Shown: positions 1 to 7,473, counted from the first letter of the stretch. The stretch: 11,526 nt of DNA from JAWWBG01 sp033721095 (GCA_033721095.1 JAWWBG010000068.1:1-11526), one strand, 5' to 3'. The notes: generated by a model from the letters alone, not told the origin. Made by a program: numbers and translations.

Positions 1-1850
1 ACCCGAGCCACCTCGAGGCAGTCGACCCGATCGTGGAGGGCATGGCCCGGGCCATGCAGGACGCCTACGACCGCGGCGACCAGGGCGTCTTCCCGGTGCT
101 GCCGCTGCTCATCCACGGCGACTCGGCATTTGCCGGCCAGGGTGTCGTCGGCGAGACCCTCAACCTGTCGTTGCTGCCCGGCTATCGCACCGGCGGCACC
201 ATCCACGTCGTGGTGAACAACCAGGTCGGCTTCACGACGGCGCCGGAGGCGGCGCGTTCCAGCCACTACGCAACCGACATCGCCAAGTTCGTGCAGGCGC
301 CGATCCTGCACGTCAACGGCGACGACCCCGAGGCCGTCGTCCGGGTGGCACGGCTCGCGTTCGCGTATCGGCAGCAGTTCCATCGCGACGTCGTCATCGA
401 TCTCGTCTGCTACCGCCGCCACGGCCACAACGAAGCCGACGACCCGTCGTTCACCCAGCCCGAGATGTACCGGCTGATCGAGAACCACCGCTCGGTCCGC
501 AAGATCTACACCGAGCGGCTCGTCCGCCGGGGCGACATCTCGGTCGACAAGGCGGCGGACTTCCTCGACGACTTCGAGAACCGCTGCGAGCGCGCCTTCG
601 AGCAGACCAAGCAGGCCAGCCCGCCGGAGGCCCCGATTGCCAAGAGGCCCGAGGAGATCGGCCCGCTTCCGCACGTCGAGACGGGTGTGAGCCGCGACAT
701 CCTCGACGCCATCGCCGACAAGCAGTTCACCGCGCCGGAAGGCTTCCATCGGCACCCCAAGCTCGAGCGCATCTTCAAGAAGGCGCGCGAGCGCTACGAG
801 AAGGGTGTCATCGACTGGGCCATGGGCGAGACGTTGGCGTTCGGCTCGCTGTTGTGGGAGGGCACGACGGTCCGGCTCGCGGGCCAGGACTCGCAGCGTG
901 GCACCTTCAGCCATCGGCACGCCAGCCAGGTCGACCACGAGACCGGTGAGAGCTGGAAGCCGCTGGCCAACCTCCACGACGAGCAGGGCAAGTGGCTCAA
1001 CTACGACTCGTCGCTGTCGGAGTTCGCCGCCCTCGGGTTCGAGTACGGCTACTCGATGGTCGCCCGGGACTCGCTGGTGTGCTGGGAGGCCCAGTTCGGC
1101 GACTTCGTCAACGGCGCCCAGATCATCATCGACCAGTTCATCGTCGCGGCCGAGGACAAGTGGAAGGAGGAGTCCGGGCTGGTCATGTTGCTGCCGCACG
1201 GCATGGAGGGCCAGGGCCCCGAGCACAGCTCCGCCCGGATCGAGCGGTTCCTCACGTTGTGTGCCGAGGACAACATCCAGGTCGTCAACTGCACGACGGC
1301 CGCCCAGTACTTCCACGTCCTGCGCCGCCAGATGCATCGCGACGTCCGCAAGCCGCTCGTGATCTTCACCCCCAAGAGCCTGCTGCGTTCGGCGGACGCG
1401 TTCAGTGACATCGGCGAGCTCGAGCAGGGCTCGTTCGAGGAGGTCCTCGACGACGAGACCATCGATTCACGGGCCGCCGTCACGTCCGTGGCGTTGTGCT
1501 TCGGCAAGGTCGCCTTCGATGCACGCACGGCGATCGAGGAGTCGGGTGCACCGCAGGCGGTCGTTCGCGTCGAGCAGTGCTATCCGTTCCCGGCCGACCA
1601 GATTCGCGATGTCCTGAAGGGTTACCCGAACGCCAAGGACGTCGTGTGGCTCCAGGAGGAGCCGCGCAACATGGGCGCCTGGGACTTCGTCGACGGGCGC
1701 CTGTGGAACATCCTCGACGAGCTCGGCGACGAGCGTCGGCTGCGCTGCGTCGCCCGGGTGGCTTCGGCGTCGCCGGCGGCCGGTCAGCACGTCGTGCACG
1801 AGCAGGAGAAGGAACAACTGCTCGCCGAGCTCGTCGCGATTCCCGACTGA
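1..1850 (+). CDS. kgd: 2-oxoglutarate dehydrogenase E1 / 2-oxoglutarate decarboxylase, C-terminal part (5' truncated by window edge)
   Basis: This is the thiamine diphosphate-dependent E1 component that decarboxylates 2-oxoglutarate in the TCA cycle and passes the succinyl group to the lipoyl E2. The frame is open from base 3 (PSHLEAVDPIVEG, a family signature), so the first ATG at 33 is internal and the gene starts outside the window. Visible blocks are the ThDP/Mg motif from G-D at 117-122 through to the N-N pair at 216-221 followed by QVGFTT, the YRRHGHNEADDPS block near 409-450, the second transketolase-type domain with GQDSQRGTFSHRHA near 882-923, HGMEGQGPEHSSARIERF near 1198-1251, and the C-terminal RVEQCYPFP and WLQEEPRNMGAW blocks. 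Many actinobacterial homologues (Kgd/OdhA) carry an N-terminal E2-like acyltransferase domain. That region is not visible, so the choice between Kgd fusion and plain SucA is open. It ends with TGA at 1848-1850 and is followed by a hairpin. Confidence 0.95.
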   Translation, partial: PSHLEAVDPIVEGMARAMQDAYDRGDQGVFPVLPLLIHGDSAFAGQGVVGETLNLSLLPGYRTGGTIHVVVNNQVGFTTAPEAARSSHYATDIAKFVQAPILHVNGDDPEAVVRVARLAFAYRQQFHRDVVIDLVCYRRHGHNEADDPSFTQPEMYRLIENHRSVRKIYTERLVRRGDISVDKAADFLDDFENRCERAFEQTKQASPPEAPIAKRPEEIGPLPHVETGVSRDILDAIADKQFTAPEGFHRHPKLERIFKKARERYEKGVIDWAMGETLAFGSLLWEGTTVRLAGQDSQRGTFSHRHASQVDHETGESWKPLANLHDEQGKWLNYDSSLSEFAALGFEYGYSMVARDSLVCWEAQFGDFVNGAQIIIDQFIVAAEDKWKEESGLVMLLPHGMEGQGPEHSSARIERFLTLCAEDNIQVVNCTTAAQYFHVLRRQMHRDVRKPLVIFTPKSLLRSADAFSDIGELEQGSFEEVLDDETIDSRAAVTSVALCFGKVAFDARTAIEESGAPQAVVRVEQCYPFPADQIRDVLKGYPNAKDVVWLQEEPRNMGAWDFVDGRLWNILDELGDERRLRCVARVASASPAAGQHVVHEQEKEQLLAELVAIPD

Positions 1851-1860
1851 CGTTGCGAGA

Positions 1861-1899
1861 CCGGCCTTCAGCGGTGTTGGGCGAACGCCCGCTGGCCGG
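1861..1899 (+). terminator. GC-rich hairpin after the oxoglutarate dehydrogenase gene, possible terminator
   Basis: Eleven nt after the stop codon, CCGGCC (1861-1866) pairs with GGCCGG (1894-1899) and AGCGG (1870-1874) pairs with CCGCT (1889-1893). This gives about 11 bp of stem with a 3-nt bulge (TTC). An alternative inner hairpin GGGC-GAAC-GCCC (1879-1890) is also possible. There is no T-run, so it does not match a classical intrinsic terminator. In GC-rich actinobacteria, hairpins without a U tract often lie at gene ends, so termination or 3'-end protection is plausible but unproven. Confidence 0.4.
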
Positions 1900-1946
1900 G
1901 GCCGACCGCCGGATGACACTTCGGCTCGTCGTGACCTGAGCACGCA

Positions 1947-1964
1947 TCGCAAGATCGGTTGCGA
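1947..1964. promoter_or_regulatory. Candidate operator: perfect 6-bp inverted repeat at the importer promoter
   Basis: TCGCAA (1947-1952) and TTGCGA (1959-1964) form a perfect inverted repeat separated by 6 nt (GATCGG). The right arm is exactly the candidate -35 box of the importer operon. A third similar half-site, GCGCAA, lies at 1978-1983 next to the candidate -10. The geometry fits a dimeric repressor blocking RNA polymerase. Sugar importers are often controlled by LacI or similar regulators with dyad operators. No regulator gene is present in the window, so the binding protein is unknown. Confidence 0.4.
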
Positions 1965-1987
1965 AGACGCGCTACGTGCGCAATAGT
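1959..1987 (+). promoter_or_regulatory. Candidate housekeeping-sigma promoter of the ABC importer operon
   Basis: TTGCGA (1959-1964) as -35 and AATAGT (1982-1987) as -10 are separated by 17 nt. Each matches the TTGACA/TATAAT consensus at 4 of 6 positions, with the ideal spacer. Transcription would start near 1994, leaving a short leader that contains the GGGAGAGGAG ribosome site before the GTG start at 2013. The imperfect boxes and GC-rich background keep confidence moderate. Confidence 0.4.
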
Positions 1988-2012
1988 AGGGCGACGGGAG
2001 AGGAGCGCTTCC

Positions 2013-3212
2013 GTGGCCAGTGTCACGCTGCACGACGTTGGAAAGCAGTATCCGGACGGCTACCAGGCGATCACTGACCTGTCGATGTCCATCGACGACG
2101 GCGAGTTCGTCATCTTCGTCGGTCCCTCCGGGTGCGGGAAGTCGACCGCCCTGCGGATGATCGCCGGGCTCGAGGACATCACCTCGGGTGAGCTGCACAT
2201 CGGTGACCGGATCGTCAATGACCTGTCTCCGAAGGAGCGGGACATCGCCATGGTGTTCCAGTCCTACGCGCTCTATCCGCACATGACGGTCGCCGACAAC
2301 ATGGGCTTCGCCCTCAAGCTCGCGAAGGTCCCCAAGGACGAGATCGACAAGCGTGTTCGTGAGGCTGCCGAGATCCTCGACCTCACCGAACTGCTCGGCC
2401 GCAAGCCCAAGGCCCTCTCCGGCGGACAGCGCCAACGGGTGGCTATGGGCCGTGCGATCGTTCGGGCTCCCCAGGCCTTCCTCATGGACGAGCCGCTGTC
2501 GAACCTCGACGCCAAGCTGCGCGTGGCCATGCGTGCCGAGATCGCGGCCCTCCAGAACCGGCTGGGCGTCACGACCATCTACGTGACGCACGACCAGGTC
2601 GAGGCCATGACCATGGGTGACCGGGTGGCGGTCCTCAAGAAGGGCGTCCTCCAGCAGATCGAGTCACCCCAGAACCTCTATGACAACCCCGACAACCTGT
2701 TCGTGGCCGGCTTCATCGGCTCGCCCGCGATGAACCTCGCCGAGGCGACGATCGGCCAGGACAACGGGCAGTTGACCGTCCAGCTCGGCGCGACCAAGAA
2801 GTTCCCGATCCCGCCAGCGGCTCTGGACCGATACCCGGGTGTTGCCGACCGCGCCGGATCGACCGTCGCCGTGGGCATGCGGCCGGAACACTTCGAGGCG
2901 CCCGAGCCGGGCACGAGCAAGGACGTGGTTTGGGAGGGCCGCAACGTCACGCTCGTCGAGTTGCTCGGCTCCGAGGCGTACGTGCATTTCGGTACCAGCG
3001 CGCCGCCGATCATCTCCGAGGACATGCGCGAGGCCATCGACGACGACGACGCCTTCGAGGAGCTCAAGCGCCAGGCCCGGGAGGGGGGCCAGGTCTTCAC
3101 TGCGCGGTTCGAGCCGCACCAGGTCCCCAAGGTCGGTGACCTCGTGGACGTGGCCTTCCGCACGGACAAGCTGCACTTCTTCGACATCGACACGGGTCGC
3201 GCGCTGCGCTGA
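2013..3212 (+). CDS. Carbohydrate ABC importer ATP-binding protein, MalK/UgpC type (AglK-like)
   Basis: This cytoplasmic ATPase powers the sugar importer encoded by the next three genes. All ABC motifs are present from the chosen GTG start: Walker A GPSGCGKST (37-45), Q-loop Gln83, signature LSGGQRQR (135-142), Walker B ending D159-E160, D-loop SNLD (163-166) and switch His193. A C-terminal regulatory TOBE/OB region contains GMRPEH, as in MalK, MsmK and UgpC. An acidic helical insert (about residues 335-354, IDDDD then EELKRQ) sits inside that region. At 399 aa it is slightly longer than E. coli MalK (371 aa). The GTG at 2013 is preferred because GGGAGAGGAG (1995-2004) lies just upstream and the protein then begins ASVTLHDVGKQYP as in the family. 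An in-frame TTG at 1959 falls inside the promoter. The MalK/UgpC class is shared by many sugar importers, so the Agl assignment rests on the neighbouring permeases. Confidence 0.93.
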   Translation: MASVTLHDVGKQYPDGYQAITDLSMSIDDGEFVIFVGPSGCGKSTALRMIAGLEDITSGELHIGDRIVNDLSPKERDIAMVFQSYALYPHMTVADNMGFALKLAKVPKDEIDKRVREAAEILDLTELLGRKPKALSGGQRQRVAMGRAIVRAPQAFLMDEPLSNLDAKLRVAMRAEIAALQNRLGVTTIYVTHDQVEAMTMGDRVAVLKKGVLQQIESPQNLYDNPDNLFVAGFIGSPAMNLAEATIGQDNGQLTVQLGATKKFPIPPAALDRYPGVADRAGSTVAVGMRPEHFEAPEPGTSKDVVWEGRNVTLVELLGSEAYVHFGTSAPPIISEDMREAIDDDDAFEELKRQAREGGQVFTARFEPHQVPKVGDLVDVAFRTDKLHFFDIDTGRALR

Positions 3213-3242
3213 CCCTTCCCCCGAGCGACAAGGAGCAGGACC

Positions 3243-4508
3243 ATGGGAACCAAGAGCAAGTGGCTGCGGATCGCAGCTCTGACCGGAACGATGGCCCTCC
3301 TGGTGGCGGCGTGCGGCGACGGCGACGACGGAGGTGGTGGTGACGGAACGGGCGCCCAAACCATCACCGTCCTCCACGACATCGGCGGTGAGGAGGAGCA
3401 AGAAGCGCTTCAGGCCGCCCTCGACGCCTTTGAGGCCGCCACGGGCCACACGGTCCAACCCGAGCTCACCGATGACATTGCGACGACGCTCAACATCCGC
3501 GTCGACGGGAACAACCCGCCCGACGTGGTCCTCCACCCGCAGCCCGGCGCCTTGGCCGCGTTTGCCGCGGAAGGTGCCCTGACGCCGCTGGCCGACGTCG
3601 GGGTCACGGACTTCGACGGGCTCGTCCCGGGAATGGTGGAGACGGGAACGTTCGACGGCACCGTGTACGGCGTCGTGGTGAAGGCGGCCGTCAGCAGCCT
3701 GCTGTGGTACCGGACCGACCTGGTCGACAGCCCTCCGACGACGTGGGACGAGTTGATCACGCTCTCCGATGAGTTGGTCGCCGGTGGCACCACCCCGTGG
3801 TGCATCGGCATCGAGTCCGGTGGAGCCACTGGCTGGGTGACCACCAACTGGATCGAGGACATCGTGCTCGGCAACGAGGGCGGTGACGGCTACGACCAGT
3901 GGACGGCCGGCGACCTCGACTTCGCCTCGCCGGAGATCACGGCGGCCTTCGAACAGGCAGCCGAGATTTTCTTCAACGAGGACTACGTCGTTGGTGGGAC
4001 GACGGGCATCGTGAACACGCCGTTCGGCGACGCGGCCGTCCCGATGTGGCAGGACCCGGCTGCGTGCGCCCTGCACCGGCAGGCTGGTTTCATCGAGGGC
4101 AGCTTCACCGGTGAGTTCGGGACCGACTACAACGTGACGCTGTTCCCGGCGACCGACGGCGGCGCCGTGTTCTCCGGCAACGTCGCTGCCGTGATGACCG
4201 ACAGCCAGGCAGCGGGTCAGCTCGTGGAGTTCCTGCTGTCCAGCGAGGGTCAGGAGGCGTGGCACAGCCACCCCGGCTCGGGATCGCTGTCTGTGCGTGC
4301 CGACTTCGACACCAGCCAGTACCCGAGCGCGAGCCTGACGGGACAGGGTGAGCTGTTGGCTGGTGCCTCTGTGGCGAGGTTCGACGGATCGGACCTGATG
4401 CCGAGTGCCGTGGGTGGAAACGCGTTCTTCTCGGAGTTGGTCGCTTGGCTCAACGGACAGGACCTGGCCACGACACTGGCGAACATCGATGCCGCCTGGC
4501 CAGCCTGA
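3243..4508 (+). CDS. Extracellular solute-binding lipoprotein of the sugar ABC importer (AglE-like)
   Basis: This membrane-anchored receptor captures the substrate outside the cytoplasmic membrane and delivers it to the permease pair. The N-terminus has K4, K6 and R9, a hydrophobic stretch (about 10-22) and the lipobox V-A-A-C with lipid-bearing Cys24, followed by a Gly/Asp-rich flexible linker (about 25-37). The rest (421 aa in total) has the family 1 carbohydrate-binding-protein pattern. The C-terminal block FDGSDLMPSAVGG followed by a final NIDAAWP resembles AglE-type binding proteins. Only two other cysteines occur at conserved-looking sites, Cys187 (TTPWCIGIES) and Cys275 (DPAACALHRQ), and they could form a disulfide. 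The gene starts 30 nt after the ATPase gene, with AAGGAG at 3230-3235. A strong hairpin follows it. The ligand cannot be read from sequence: alpha-glucosides (sucrose, maltose, trehalose) or glucosylglycerol-like solutes are family-based guesses. Confidence 0.93.
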   Translation: MGTKSKWLRIAALTGTMALLVAACGDGDDGGGGDGTGAQTITVLHDIGGEEEQEALQAALDAFEAATGHTVQPELTDDIATTLNIRVDGNNPPDVVLHPQPGALAAFAAEGALTPLADVGVTDFDGLVPGMVETGTFDGTVYGVVVKAAVSSLLWYRTDLVDSPPTTWDELITLSDELVAGGTTPWCIGIESGGATGWVTTNWIEDIVLGNEGGDGYDQWTAGDLDFASPEITAAFEQAAEIFFNEDYVVGGTTGIVNTPFGDAAVPMWQDPAACALHRQAGFIEGSFTGEFGTDYNVTLFPATDGGAVFSGNVAAVMTDSQAAGQLVEFLLSSEGQEAWHSHPGSGSLSVRADFDTSQYPSASLTGQGELLAGASVARFDGSDLMPSAVGGNAFFSELVAWLNGQDLATTLANIDAAWPA

Positions 4509-4522
4509 CGGACGACTCGTCG

Positions 4523-4549
4523 GGGGGCGGACGACGACGGTCCGCCCCC
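4523..4549 (+). other. Strong intra-operon RNA hairpin between binding-protein and permease genes
   Basis: GGGGGCGGAC (4523-4532) and GTCCGCCCCC (4540-4549) form a perfect 10-bp stem with a 7-nt loop (GACGACG) and one further G-U pair possible outside. It begins 14 nt after the binding-protein stop and ends 30 nt before the aglF-like ATG, and no T-run follows. By analogy with stem-loops after binding-protein genes in other importer operons (for example malE-malF), it probably protects the upstream mRNA from 3' decay, or partly terminates transcription. Either would give more binding protein than permease. Confidence 0.7.
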
Positions 4550-4579
4550 TGAGACGACCGCAGGGAGGAGGTTCAGCGG

Positions 4580-5554
4580 ATGAAGCTCGTCACGGCCCTG
4601 GTCGCCATCGTGGTCGGTGTCGGCGGCATTGTTGTCCTGTTCTGGGCGCTCAACGCCGCGGTCGATCGGCTGCTCCCTGAGCGTTGGCGCGACAAGGCCC
4701 GGCCGTGGGTGTTCATCGGTCCGGCAGTCTTGATCGTCGGCATCTACCTGTTGTACCCGGCGGTCGACACGATTCGGCGCAGCTTCATGGATGCCCGGTC
4801 CGAGAACTTTGTCGGACTCGACAACTTCGACTGGCTCGCGACGGACAGCTCAGTCCGCGAGATCATGGTGAACAACCTGCTCTGGATCCTCGTGGTCCCG
4901 GCCGTGTCGGTTGCCGTTGGCTTGGCGGTTGCCGTTCTCGCGGACAAACTGACCGCACGGTGGGAAAACGCGGCCAAGTCGCTGATCTTCCTGCCGATGG
5001 CCATCAGCTTCGTCGGTGCGTCAACGATCTGGGGATTCATCTACGCATGGCGAGCCGAGGGTCAGCCGCAGATCGGCCTGCTCAACGCCATTTGGGTGAA
5101 GCTGGGCGGTGAGCCGATCGCGTGGTTGAACCAGGAGGCGTACAACGACTTCCTGTTGATGGTCATCATGATCTGGCTGCAGGCCGGCTTTGCGATGGTG
5201 CTGTTGTCCGCGGCGATCAAGAACGTGCCCGAGGACACGATCGAGGCGGCCCGGATTGACGGAGCCACGGAGATCCAGATCTTCTGGCGCGTCGTGGTGC
5301 CCCAGATCCGCTCGTCGATCGTCGTGGTGGGCACGACGATCCTCATCCTCGTGCTGAAGGTCTTCGACATCATCCTGGTGACCACCGGCGGCGATTTCGG
5401 GACGGACGTCGTTGCGAACCGCTTCATCACTGAGCTCTTCATCAACCGTCACGCCGGACGTGCTACGGCACTGGTCGTCTTCCTCATCGTCGTCACGATC
5501 CCGTTCATGATTGTCAACATCCGGCGCTTCCGGGCCCAGGAGGCGGAGCGATGA
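4580..5554 (+). CDS. aglF: Sugar ABC importer permease, AglF-like
   Basis: This is one half of the transmembrane channel, of the MalF type. Hydrophobic segments lie near residues 4-24, 44-62, 95-120, 132-156, 191-212, 246-270 and 297-315. The cytoplasmic EAA loop that docks on the ATPase reads EAARIDGA from Glu222, followed by the VVPQI end of the motif. Blocks such as LIFLPMAISFVGAS, QIGLLNAIW, VIMIWLQAGFAMV and LKVFDIILV..GGDFGTDV, and the closing INIRRFRAQE, are those I associate with AglF of alpha-glucoside importers and with the related glucosylglycerol importer GgtC. The ATG at 4580 has GGGAGGAGG at 4563-4571, 8 nt upstream. The length, 324 aa, is normal for the family. Its TGA overlaps the next gene's ATG in ATGA (5551-5554), indicating translational coupling. 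Confidence 0.93.
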   Translation: MKLVTALVAIVVGVGGIVVLFWALNAAVDRLLPERWRDKARPWVFIGPAVLIVGIYLLYPAVDTIRRSFMDARSENFVGLDNFDWLATDSSVREIMVNNLLWILVVPAVSVAVGLAVAVLADKLTARWENAAKSLIFLPMAISFVGASTIWGFIYAWRAEGQPQIGLLNAIWVKLGGEPIAWLNQEAYNDFLLMVIMIWLQAGFAMVLLSAAIKNVPEDTIEAARIDGATEIQIFWRVVVPQIRSSIVVVGTTILILVLKVFDIILVTTGGDFGTDVVANRFITELFINRHAGRATALVVFLIVVTIPFMIVNIRRFRAQEAER

Positions 5555-6444
5555 CGGCCGAGGCCCTTGCCGGTTCCAAGGCCTCCGGGGTGACCTCCGG
5601 TGGGGTTCCCGCTGGGGGTCTCGGCCGTTGGCTGGTCCGCGGAGCGCTCGCCCTGCTCGTGCTGGTGTGGACGCTGCCGACGATCGGACTGCTGGTTTCG
5701 TCCTTCCGTCCCCAGCAGGCCGTCCAGACGAGCGGCTGGTGGACGCAGATCACCTCGCCGCTGGAGTGGACCTTCGACAGCTACACGACGGTCCTCGACG
5801 GCGGCATGGGCACAGCCTTCGTGAACAGCCTGGCCGTTTCCATTCCGTCCACGGTGATCCCGATCCTGGCCGCAGCGTTCGCTGCCTATGCCTTTGCGTG
5901 GATGGAGTTCCGGGGCCGCGAGGTGTTGTTTGTCGTGTTCGTCGGCCTGCTGGTCGTCCCGTTGCAGGTCGCTTTGACACCAATTCTCCGCCTCTACTCG
6001 AGCCTCGGCATCACGGGCGAGTTTCTGGCGGTCTGGTTGGCGCACACTGCCTTCGGGATGCCGCTCGCCGTCTACATCTTCCGGAACTACATCGGTTCGC
6101 TGCCACGGGAGGTCATCGAGTCGGCCAAGGTCGACGGCGCCGGGCACTTCCAGATCTTCTGGCGGCTGATCATCCCGCTGTCGGTCCCGGCGCTGGCGGC
6201 CTACGCAATCTTCCAGTTCCTGTGGGTCTGGAACGACCTGTTGGTCGCGATCGTGTTCCTCGGCGGCAACCGCGAGGTCGCCGTCGTGACGCAGGCGCTC
6301 CAGAACCTGCTCGGCAGCCAAGGGCAGGCGTGGCACCTGCTGACTGCAGGTGCATTCATCACAATGGTCGTGCCCCTGATCGTGTTCTTCTCCCTGCAAC
6401 GATTCTTCGTTCGCGGCCTGACTGCAGGGTCCGTCAAGGGTTGA
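5551..6444 (+). CDS. aglG: Sugar ABC importer permease, AglG-like
   Basis: This is the second channel half, of the MalG type, 297 aa. It has a first membrane helix near residues 27-50 (ending TLPTIGLLVSSFRP), further helices through the middle, and an EAA loop ESAKVDGA starting at Glu190, followed by FQIFWRLIIPLSVPAL. LRNYIGSLPRE-like (here FRNYIGSLPRE), FQFLWVWNDLLVA and the terminal QRFFVRGLTAGSVKG are strong MalG/AglG-class signatures. Its start overlaps the stop of the AglF-like gene by 4 nt, with AGGAGG at 5538-5543 inside the upstream gene, so the two permeases are probably made in equal amounts. It is the last gene of the importer operon. No glycosidase or regulator follows, and the next gene converges with a 3-nt gap. 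Confidence 0.93.
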   Translation: MTAEALAGSKASGVTSGGVPAGGLGRWLVRGALALLVLVWTLPTIGLLVSSFRPQQAVQTSGWWTQITSPLEWTFDSYTTVLDGGMGTAFVNSLAVSIPSTVIPILAAAFAAYAFAWMEFRGREVLFVVFVGLLVVPLQVALTPILRLYSSLGITGEFLAVWLAHTAFGMPLAVYIFRNYIGSLPREVIESAKVDGAGHFQIFWRLIIPLSVPALAAYAIFQFLWVWNDLLVAIVFLGGNREVAVVTQALQNLLGSQGQAWHLLTAGAFITMVVPLIVFFSLQRFFVRGLTAGSVKG

Positions 6445-6447
6445 GCT

Positions 6448-7386
6448 TCAACCAGAAGAACTTGCCGTGGCGCCGTCGGTGTCGGCTCCGAGCCGCGCCA
6501 GAAACTCGCTGATCGCGGTCGCGACCTGGCCCGGGCACTCCTCGTGGGGCGTGTGGCCGCAGCCGTCGAGCAGGCGGTACTCGGAGGTCGGGATGGCGGC
6601 CGCCACACCGCGGCTGAGGCGTGGTGGCACGGTCCGATCCGAGGAACCCGCGAGGACCAACGTCGGCACGGTGATCGTTCGCAGCGTTCGCCGGTGTCGA
6701 GGGCGAGGTTCGGCGGTCATCACGTCCCAGAACCCGTGTTGCCAGCCCTCGGCCTCGAGCGGCCGGCTGTAGGCGTGGACATCCTCGTCGCTCACGCGGG
6801 ATGAGTCGTGCCAGGACCGACCCACGCGGTGATGGGTGATCCCCGAGGCGACCCGCTCAGCGATGCGCGGCGCGAGTCGTCGCGCCGGAGCTGTTCGCAG
6901 CAATGGCCGCAAGGCTTCCGGCGCGCCGACGTCGCCGGTGACGGCAGGTGACAACAGGACCAGGCCGCTGATCCGCTCGGGTACGAGCGACCAGGCTTCC
7001 AGCGCCACGGTGCCACCGGCCGACGACCCGACCAGCACGGCCCGGTCGATCTCGAGATGGTCGAGCAGGCCCACCATCAACTGGACGCTGCTGGCCCGCG
7101 TGTACGGGTTGCCGTGGGGCCATGCGCTCGGGTGGACGCGCTCGGTCAGTCCGAACCCGGGACGGTCGAACGCGATGGTCCGGGCTTGATCGGCCAGCAG
7201 GTCCTGCACGTGCCGCCAGGCCCACACGTGGCCGTAGAAGTGGTGCAGCAGCACCAGGTCAGGCGGTCCCGTGCCCTTGATCTTGGTGTGCACGTCGACG
7301 CCCTCGACCTCGATGAAGTGGGAATCCGGGTCGCCCAGCGTCCGGTGCGGTCGCGGGCGGTCGGGCAGGGGCGGGGTTGAGGTCAT
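6448..7386 (-). CDS. Alpha/beta-fold hydrolase
   Basis: This is a probable cytoplasmic serine hydrolase of the alpha/beta-hydrolase fold (312 aa, no signal peptide). The catalytic triad is visible: nucleophile Ser122 in G-S-S-A-G (120-124), Asp250 in AGSSDRTVPP, and His278 in DGCGHTPHEE. The oxyanion region is LLHHFYGHVWAW (46-57), and a FDRPGFG strand-turn (73-79) is typical of the family. A cap region with many Arg and His residues lies near 155-235. Substrate cannot be inferred: esters, lactones, epoxides or haloalkanes are all handled by this fold. The ATG at 7386 is preferred to an in-frame GTG 24 nt further upstream. Neither has a good Shine-Dalgarno, but a TAGGCT element 10 nt before the ATG could be a -10 giving a very short leader. 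It converges on the importer operon and is divergent from metG. Confidence 0.9.
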   Translation of the reverse strand: MTSTPPLPDRPRPHRTLGDPDSHFIEVEGVDVHTKIKGTGPPDLVLLHHFYGHVWAWRHVQDLLADQARTIAFDRPGFGLTERVHPSAWPHGNPYTRASSVQLMVGLLDHLEIDRAVLVGSSAGGTVALEAWSLVPERISGLVLLSPAVTGDVGAPEALRPLLRTAPARRLAPRIAERVASGITHHRVGRSWHDSSRVSDEDVHAYSRPLEAEGWQHGFWDVMTAEPRPRHRRTLRTITVPTLVLAGSSDRTVPPRLSRGVAAAIPTSEYRLLDGCGHTPHEECPGQVATAISEFLARLGADTDGATASSSG

Positions 7387-7396
7387 GACCGCAGGG

Positions 7397-7402
7397 AGCC
7401 TA
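7397..7402 (-). promoter_or_regulatory. Possible -10 element of the alpha/beta hydrolase gene
   Basis: Read on the minus strand, TAGGCT fits TANNNT and ends 10 nt before the ATG at 7386, so transcription would start within a few bases of the start codon. No good Shine-Dalgarno precedes this ATG, which agrees with a leaderless or near-leaderless mRNA, common in actinobacteria. I see no recognisable -35 box. The motif is short and degenerate. Confidence 0.25.
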
Positions 7403-7473
7403 GGAGCCACTCGGATGGCCGCCGCCGGGACCGGTCACGGATCGTGCCGAGATTCCTCCACGAGCAGACGAAC

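Noticed and set aside
33..35. ATG as start of the oxoglutarate dehydrogenase gene
   Set aside because: The frame is open to the window edge and upstream codons encode a conserved family segment, so the gene is truncated by the window.
1959..2012. In-frame TTG at 1959 as the ATPase start
   Set aside because: It falls in the promoter candidate, adds 18 residues not expected in the family, and lacks a ribosome site. GTG 2013 has a good one.
2664..4271. Long antisense open frame (over 500 codons) opposite the ATPase and binding-protein genes
   Set aside because: It spans two well-supported plus-strand genes and their gap, its translation has no recognisable domain, and long mirror frames are expected in GC-rich coding DNA.
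7387..7410. In-frame GTG start 24 nt upstream for the alpha/beta hydrolase
   Set aside because: It has no Shine-Dalgarno and would place the candidate -10 inside the coding region. The ATG at 7386 is simpler.
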